DNA of 64,000 nucleotides from Glandiceps talaboti (Eukaryota; Hemichordata; Enteropneusta; Spengelidae): NCBI RefSeq assembly GCF_964340395.1, contig NC_135569.1, positions 13,338,019 to 13,402,018 of the forward strand, read 5' to 3'. Shown piece by piece: positions 57,768 to 64,000 of this stretch (position 1 is its first letter; each line of letters starts with the position of its first letter). The notes under the pieces were generated by a model. It saw only the letters and a program-made list of their open reading frames with translations, ran no database searches and was not told where the DNA came from. The position numbers and the translations under genes were made by a program.

Positions 57768-58322
57768 ATGCACTTGTTTGGGACTCGAGAGCAAAACAAG
57801 TTGATCGTCATGTCGTTTTCTTTTTCAAAGGGGCTAGTGTTCATTTTTGCTCTCGTTGCCTATGTTTTAGGAACTTATATCGTTTTCACCCATTTGAGAC
57901 TAGGTGGTAGTTTGGCTGAATCGTTTGGGGACGAAAGGTACAGTTATGTCAACTATGTCAAGATCAATTACCAGTTGGTGTTCTCGTCCCTTTTCTGTGG
58001 TTTGAAACTCACTATGATTAATGTGTTGGGTCAAGTATATGGGCCAAATGACAAGTTTGTATATTTCATGGCAGAAACATTTATTAGACTGTCCACTCTC
58101 TCCCTGCTGGATTTGCGTCTCAGACAGGTTCCCGAAACAGACTTCCATTCGCGTCTGTCAATCCATTTTGGAGATGTGATGGCCATGATCACCATGGCCC
58201 TTTACAATCGTTACACTGACAAACGTGTTAGGAATGAGGGTGACCTCCACTCAAAAATATATTGTTTGCAAATCAAAGTGGAAAAGTTACAAGAAAGGCT
58301 AGACCAGAACGGGATAGAATAA
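57768..58322 (+). CDS. Small membrane protein, 184 aa
   Basis: From ATG 57768 (alternative Met at 57810). One strong hydrophobic segment near residues 22-42 (GLVFIFALVAYVLGTYIVF), two weaker ones near 66-90 and 100-115, and a helical C terminus with coiled-coil character. Its last 24 bases overlap the 3' end of the minus-strand gene at 58299. No family recognised. Confidence 0.5.
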   Translation: MHLFGTREQNKLIVMSFSFSKGLVFIFALVAYVLGTYIVFTHLRLGGSLAESFGDERYSYVNYVKINYQLVFSSLFCGLKLTMINVLGQVYGPNDKFVYFMAETFIRLSTLSLLDLRLRQVPETDFHSRLSIHFGDVMAMITMALYNRYTDKRVRNEGDLHSKIYCLQIKVEKLQERLDQNGIE

Positions 58323-59816
58323 AGGTTGTTGAGGTATCAAGTCTTCTCCAAGAAACACGTGTTTGTGTATGCTATCTTTACGAATGGTCACACTGTACAA
58401 CCAAGCCAGACAAGCATCTTGGAATTCGTCACTGCCTTTGAAAGAATACTTTGTGCCCATCACCTGCAGTCCCATGTTTACTTCCTTTCCATACAAGTAC
58501 ACAATACCATCTCTACCATTCCAGTGTTCAACTCTGTGTGCCTCCATTACTGGGAAATGGTGTTTTCTACCCAATTCTTTCATTAAACAGTGCAAGTAAC
58601 AGCAGTGAAAAAGGTCCACTGATGAATCAGAACTCTTTGAGATGTCATTGTTAGGTCGCACACGTTTTAACTCCTCGACAAAATCACAAACTTTGTGTAT
58701 GTTTACATTACCAGCATCCATCCACATTCTGTAGGTGGTCTCCAGACGCCACTTGCTTTTTTTCAGGGTGTGTGGATCAAGTGACAAGAAAAAGAACATG
58801 TCAAGGACCTGTCCTTGAAAGTGGTCATTCCAAGAGATGCTTTTCAGCATTCTTGCAAGTCTTTCCTTGCACACAGGATCGTGTAGACATTGTAAACCGG
58901 ATGTGTTTGCAAAAGCCTCGTCGGCCTTCTGACGCTCTTTCAAGTACATACACAGGTCGCTGAATTTTCCATACACGTCCAAAGTAAACGTCTTGGGTGC
59001 CAATTGATATTCTAATTTGCAATTCAGTTCTGTCATTTCTTTCCGGATTTCTTGCAATATTAGGTTTTGTCTTTTCCTTTCAGAAGCAAGTTGGCGCAAT
59101 TTCATTTGCAGTTGTGGTGAGAGAACCTGTCTTTCATCTTCTGTAGACTCATCTTTAGATCTGTCAAGGGTGCTTGGATGCTGCAGGGAAAAGAGGGTGC
59201 CACTGTCTGGTTTAAATGTGGCAGACACCGTCCTGTACAAATGGGGACATTCTGTGTTTTCGTAGGACTTTTGGTGTTTCAGGGCATGTTCGAATCGACA
59301 CTCCCAACACCTGGAGGTGGATGATACCAAACCTTTTGGAAGAGAAGGCATCGTTCCAAAGACAGTCAAGAAACTATGCAATGCGTTTCTAAGTAGACAC
59401 AGCATTTCGGTGCTCTCTTGTGACCACTGGAAGTATACATTTTCATGCAGTAATAAATCACAATCAGTCAAACTCTTTAAACAGTGTCTGTTTATATTGT
59501 CTATTTCCTTACCAAGTCCACCATGTCTAAATTTCTCTAAAAATCGCATGTGTATATGGCACCATTGAAGCAGTGGTCTAACAGCTGCCTTCACACCCTC
59601 GCTCAAATCTCGAGTATGTGTTTGCAAACATTGGGAAAGTGTTTTGAACTGTGCATTGGTCAACAGCCAACCACAATGGCCGGGTGGTGGATGGTTGTTG
59701 ACGAAGAGCAAGTACAACCATGCATGTTCAGATTGCTCACACAAGATAGTGGCAATCTCTTCCAAAGACAACTCAGGACAGTGTCGATACGAGAGGTTTG
59801 GATTTGTCTTTGCCAT
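58299..59816 (-). CDS. Candidate terminase subunit (zinc-finger, TRM1-like)
   Basis: 505 residues. The most telling feature is CWEC...CPH at 170-192, spaced C-x2-C-x16-C-x-H, which fits the C-x2-C-x(n)-C-x-H zinc finger of the herpesvirus terminase subunit TRM1 (UL28/UL56 type). It sits at about the same distance from the N terminus as in those proteins, after a hydrophobic LHSFLTVFG step. The rest is helical with charged coiled-coil segments around 240-280. The protein is shorter than known TRM1 proteins (about 780-850 aa) and no other diagnostic motif was seen, so this is a hypothesis. Divergent candidates should be compared by structure. Confidence 0.4.
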   Translation of the reverse strand: MAKTNPNLSYRHCPELSLEEIATILCEQSEHAWLYLLFVNNHPPPGHCGWLLTNAQFKTLSQCLQTHTRDLSEGVKAAVRPLLQWCHIHMRFLEKFRHGGLGKEIDNINRHCLKSLTDCDLLLHENVYFQWSQESTEMLCLLRNALHSFLTVFGTMPSLPKGLVSSTSRCWECRFEHALKHQKSYENTECPHLYRTVSATFKPDSGTLFSLQHPSTLDRSKDESTEDERQVLSPQLQMKLRQLASERKRQNLILQEIRKEMTELNCKLEYQLAPKTFTLDVYGKFSDLCMYLKERQKADEAFANTSGLQCLHDPVCKERLARMLKSISWNDHFQGQVLDMFFFLSLDPHTLKKSKWRLETTYRMWMDAGNVNIHKVCDFVEELKRVRPNNDISKSSDSSVDLFHCCYLHCLMKELGRKHHFPVMEAHRVEHWNGRDGIVYLYGKEVNMGLQVMGTKYSFKGSDEFQDACLAWLYSVTIRKDSIHKHVFLGEDLIPQQPLFYPVLV

Positions 59817-60058
59817 TTCGAGTGTGTGAAAGGTTCAAAAGTGTTATCTGTATGAGTCGTAGGAAGTTGTCGGACGATTTCTGCAAATCAACTCGAGGGT
59901 CTTCAGTGGAGACAAAAGATGTTTCTTTTGACCCCTTGTCCATGACTGTCCCCTGTTCCAACAGATCCCAAACGTTTATACATAGAGAGTTCTGTGTATC
60001 GTCACGAAAAAACACGTCAGAAAATATATACAATACGCATACATTTTAATATCAATAG

Positions 60059-60496
60059 TTAAAGGACACCGTCACCATCAGTGTCACTGTCACTATCTGT
60101 GGATAGCTTCACATTAAATTTATCAGCCCCAATTGTCATCTTCTGCAATTTGTCTTGCAGGCGACAATTAACCTTGAGTTCGTTGATGAAGTCATCTCTG
60201 TTCAATCTGGCCTGCACTAAGACAGCATCTTTTTCGTTTTCCAGACAGTCCAAACGTTGTTTCAGTTCTGAGTTCTCCATTGCAGTTGCATCGGAATGTT
60301 CAATGCACTGTTCCATCAAACTTTCCATGTCCTTTTGCATTCTCTCCATGGATTTTAATTTATGACTCACTTGTGTCAAGCGTTTGGACACATCAGACTT
60401 TTCCTTCAGTAATTTGCTAACCTGGTTTTCAAGGGACTTGATCTGTTGACGAGTGTCTTCGACAATCTCGTTAGGACCTACAAGGTAGACATTCAT
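60059..60496 (-). CDS. Small coiled-coil protein, 145 aa
   Basis: From ATG 60496. After a short N-terminal segment (MNVYLVGPNEI), nearly the whole protein has heptad pattern (LENQVSKLLKEKSDVSKRL, LKQRLDCLENEKDA), and it ends in an acidic DSDSDTDGDG tail. No signal peptide. It lies directly next to the 279-base repeat array, and its upstream region (60497-60590) adjoins the first monomer. Function unknown; a structural or adaptor role is likely from composition only. Confidence 0.55.
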   Translation of the reverse strand: MNVYLVGPNEIVEDTRQQIKSLENQVSKLLKEKSDVSKRLTQVSHKLKSMERMQKDMESLMEQCIEHSDATAMENSELKQRLDCLENEKDAVLVQARLNRDDFINELKVNCRLQDKLQKMTIGADKFNVKLSTDSDSDTDGDGVL

Positions 60497-60587
60497 GATT
60501 CAATTAGCACATCATGCAAGGCCACGTAAATACATCTCAACAGGAAATGAGTTGTGAAAACTTCACGTGACACGTATTCTCATGTGT

Positions 60588-63500
60588 ATCAATTGGCGTA
60601 TGGTCACATGACATATATGCAAATTAGAATTTGACAGTTTTTTTAACACGTGTGTGTGTAGACTTTTTTTTCAAAATTTTTTTGAGTCGCTAGTGGTTGG
60701 GTGTGTAGATTTTTTAAAACCCCCACATTTTTGCATGTTTAAATTGACCCTTATAAATTTCCCACAATTCATTGAACACAGAATTGTTTTGTGACAACAC
60801 ATCACTTCACTTGACATGCATTCTCTTGTACATGCAAATGAGGCTTCTGAAACATTTTCGCGGGAGTATCAATTGGCGTATGGTCACATGACATATATGC
60901 AAATTAGAATTTGACAGTTTTCTTTAACACGTGTGTGTACACTTTTTTTTAAAAAATTTTTTGAGTCGCTAGTGGTTGGGTGTGTAGATTTTTTAAAAAC
61001 CCCACATTTTTGCATGTTTAAATTGACCCTTATAAATCTCCCACAATTCATTGGACACAGAATTGTTTTGTGACAACACATCACTTCACTTGACATGCAT
61101 TCTCTTGTACATGCAAATGAGGCTTCTGAAACATTTTCGCGGGAGTATCAATTGGCGTATGGTCACATGACATATATGCAAATTAGAATTTGACAGTTTT
61201 CTTTAACACGTGTGTGTACACTTTTTTTTAAAAAATTTTTTGAGTCGCTAGTGGTTGGGTGTGTAGATTTTTTAAAAACCCCACATTTTTGCATGTTTAA
61301 ATTGACCCTTATAAATCTCCCACAATTCATTGGACACAGAATTGTTTCGTCACAACACATCACTTCAAGTGACACGCATTCTCTTATGCATGCAAATGAG
61401 GCTTCTGAAACATTTTCGCGGGAGTATCAATTGGCGTATGGTCACATGACATATATGCAAATTAGAATTTGACAGTTTTCTTTAACACGTGTGTGTACAC
61501 TTTAAAAAAAAAAAAATTTTTGAGTCGCTAGTGGTTGGGTGTGTAGATTTTTTAAAAACCCCACATTTTTGCATGTTTAAATTGACCCTTATAAATCTCC
61601 CACAATTCATTGGACACAGAATTGTTTTGTGACAACACATCACTTCACTTGACATGCATTCTCTTGTGCATGCAAATGAGGCTTCTGAAACATTTCGTGG
61701 GAGTATCAATTGGCAAATGGTCACATGACATATATGCAAATTAGAATTTGACAGTTTTTTTAACACTTGTGTGTGTAGACTTTTTTTTCAAAATTTTTTT
61801 GAGTCGCTAGTGGTTGGGTGTGTAGATTTTTTAAAAACCCCACATTTTTGCATGTTTAAATTGACCCTTATAAATCTCCCACAATTCATTGGACACAGAA
61901 TTGTTTTGTGACAACACATCACTTCAAGTGACACGCATTCTCTTATGCATGCAAATGAGGCTTCTGAAACATTTCGTGGGAGTATCAATTGGCAAATGGT
62001 CACATGACATATATGCAAATTAGAATTTGACAGTTTTTTTAACACTTGTGTGTGTAGACTTTTTTTTCAAAATTTTTTTGAGTCGCTAGTGGTTGGGTGT
62101 GTAGATTTTTTAAAAACCCCACATTTTTGCATGTTTAAATTGACCCTTATAAATCTCCCACAATTCATTGGACACAGAATTGTTTTGTGACAACACATCA
62201 CTTCACTTGACATGCATTCTCTTGTGCATGCAAATGAGGCTTCTGAAACATTTTCGCGGGAGTATCAATTGGCGTATGGTCACATGACATATATGCAAAT
62301 TAGAATTTGACAGTTTTCTTTAACACGTGTGTGTACACTTTTTTTTAAAAAATTTTTTGAGTCGCTAGTGGTTGGGTGTGTAGATTTTTTAAAAACCCCA
62401 CATTTTTGCATGTTTAAATTGACCCTTATAAATCTCCCACAATTCATTGGACACAGAATTGTTTTGTGACAACACATCACTTCACTTGACATGCATTCTC
62501 TTGTACATGCAAATGAGGCTTCTGAAACATTTTCGCGGGAGTATCAATTGGCGTATGGTCACATGACATATATGCAAATTAGAATTTGACAGTTTTCTTT
62601 AACACGTGTGTGTACACTTTTTTTTAAAAAAATTTTTGAGTCGCTAGTGGTTGGGTGTGTAGATTTTTTAAAAACCCCACATTTTTGCATGTTTAAATTG
62701 ACCCTTATAAATCTCCCACAATTCATTGGACACAGAATTGTTTCGTGACAACACATCACTTCAAGTGACACGCATTCTCTTATGCATGCAAATGAGGCTT
62801 CTGAAACATTTTCGCGGGAGTATCAATTGGCGTATGGTCACATGACATATATGCAAATTAGAATTTGACAGTTTTCTTTAACACGTGTGTGTACACTTTT
62901 TTTTAAAAAATTTTTGAGTCGCTAGTGGTTGGGTGTGTAGATTTTTTAAAAACCCCACATTTTTGCATGTTTAAATTGACCCTTATAAATCTCCCACAAT
63001 TCATTGGACATAGAATTGTTTTGTGACAACACATCACTTCACTTGACATGCATTCTCTTGTGCATGCAAATGAGGCTTCTGAAACATTTCGTGGGAGTAT
63101 CAATTGGCAAATGGTCACATGACATATATGCAAATTAGAATTTGACAGTTTTTTTAACACTTGTGTGTGTAGACTTTTTTTTCAAAATTTTTTTGAGTCG
63201 CTAGTGGTTGGGTGTGTAGATTTTTTAAAAACCCCACATTTTTGCATGTTTAAATTGACCCTTATAAATCTCCCACAATTCATTGGACACAGAATTGTTT
63301 TGTGACAACACATCACTTCAAGTGACACGCATTCTCTTATGCATGCAAATGAGGCTTCTGAAACATTTCGTGGGAGTATCAATTGGCAAATGGTCACATG
63401 ACATATATGCAAATTAGAATTTGACAGTTTTTTTAACACTTGTGTGTGTAGACTTTTTTTTCAAAATTTTTTTGAGTCGCTAGTGGTTGGGTGTGTAGAT

Positions 63501-64000
63501 TTTTTAAAAACCCCACATTTTTGCATGTTTAAATTGACCCTTATAAATCTCCCACAATTCATTGGACACAGAATTGTTTTGTGACAACACATCACTTCAC
63601 TTGACATGCATTCTCTTGTGCATGCAAATGAGGCTTCTGAAACATTTTCGCGGGAGTATCAATTGGCGTATGGTCACATGACATATATGCAAATTAGAAT
63701 TTGACAGTTTTCTTTAACACGTGTGTGTACACTTTTTAAAAAAAAAAATTTTTGAGTCGCTAGTGGTTGGGTGTGTAGATTTTTTAAAAACCCCACATTT
63801 TTGCATGTTTAAATTGACCCTTATAAATCTCCCACAATTCATTGGACACAGAATTGTTTCGTGACAACACATCACTTCAAGTGACACGCATTCTCTTATG
63901 CATGCAAATGAGGCTTCTGAAACATTTCGTGGGAGTATCAATTGGCAAATGGTCACATGACATATATGCAAATTAGAATTTGACAGTTTTCTGTAACACG
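60588..64000 (-). repeat. Tandem array of 279-base monomers, 12 copies, runs off the window
   Basis: The marker GAGTCGCTAGTGGTTGGGTG begins at 60684, 60963, 61242, 61522, 61801, 62080, 62359, 62638, 62916, 63195, 63474 and 63754, a period of 278-280. Monomers fall into two classes: CGCGGGAG...CGTATGG with ACGTGTGTGTACAC, and CGTGGGAG...CAAATGG with ACTTGTGTGTGTAGAC. The order repeats every five monomers (about 1395 bases). Each monomer has ATGCAAAT twice, CATGTGAC read on the minus strand, and on the minus strand a CCAAT followed by TTTATAAGG. The open frames of 70-94 codons on the minus strand are caused by the repeat and are not called as genes. The array may be a terminal or internal repeat of the genome, an enhancer or a replication element. 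Confidence 0.9.

Noticed and set aside
59852-60049. 65-codon plus-strand frame between two minus-strand genes
   Set aside because: Lies in a probable promoter zone, with no recognisable features and no poly(A) context.
60884-63971. Repeated minus-strand open frames of 70-94 codons in the 279-base array
   Set aside because: They follow repeat units, end in poly-A/T tracts that vary in phase, and resemble no protein; the repeat itself is the better explanation.
60588-64000. CRISPR array
   Set aside because: Repeats are 279 bases with no unique spacers; this is a tandem array.
1-64000. Integrated viral copy in a host chromosome
   Set aside because: No host sequence, transposon or widespread frame damage was seen; the few broken fragments are viral duplications. 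Flanking sequence would be needed to exclude it fully.

Overview
The window looks like a dense, intact stretch of a large double-stranded DNA virus genome of the herpesvirus order, most likely a divergent relative of the Malacoherpesviridae (herpesviruses of molluscs and other invertebrates). The basis is a family-B DNA polymerase with divergent motifs, a candidate capsid maturation protease fused to a long scaffold, a large candidate major capsid protein, a portal-like protein and a possible terminase subunit. These sit among many glycoproteins and host-derived accessory genes. Genes are packed on both strands, often with TATA boxes 30-60 bases before the start codon and AATAAA just after the stop. 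No ribosome-binding sites, tRNAs, rRNAs or CRISPR arrays were seen. No host sequence was recognised, and the reading frames are intact, so this is more likely a virus genome than an old integrated copy. The family assignment is inference.

Layout. 0-1.8 kb: a small unknown gene, a secreted cystine-knot protein and an RLIG1-like RNA ligase. 1.8-8.3 kb: DNA polymerase, a two-exon gene, and three membrane or secreted proteins. 8.3-21.2 kb: virion morphogenesis block, with protease/scaffold, major capsid candidate, a PD-(D/E)XK nuclease and several unknown genes. It is interrupted by a spliced host-type glycosyltransferase. 21.3-32.7 kb: a 1186-residue RING/C2H2 protein, an HNH-like protein, an 8-TM protein with internal duplication, a two-domain Cys-rich glycoprotein and a mucin-like glycoprotein with 11 repeats. 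32.7-37.7 kb: an unstable accessory island. A soluble class I cytokine receptor homologue and a galactose 3-O-sulfotransferase homologue lie between degraded copies of neighbouring viral sequence, followed by a second spliced viral gene. 37.7-40.3 kb: CRE-rich (TGACGTCA) repeats around a SLOG-like protein. 40.3-46.8 kb: F-box protein, membrane protein, small acidic and helical proteins, and the portal candidate. 46.8-55 kb: BTB-BACK proteins and dispersed 279-base repeats. 55-60.5 kb: a zinc-binding protein, coiled-coil proteins and a terminase-like zinc-finger protein. 60.6-64 kb: a 279-base tandem array that runs off the window end.

Themes. (1) Core replication and packaging genes are present but very diverged. 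(2) At least three genes are interrupted by short GT-AG introns. (3) Several genes look captured from an animal host: cystine-knot hormone or antagonist, cytokine receptor, sulfotransferase, glycosyltransferase, RNA ligase, F-box and BTB-BACK adaptors. They suggest control of host signalling, surface glycans and ubiquitin ligases. (4) Two repeat families carry recognisable transcription-factor sites: CRE palindromes, and two octamer motifs (ATGCAAAT) in each 279-base monomer. All functions are inferred from sequence reading alone.
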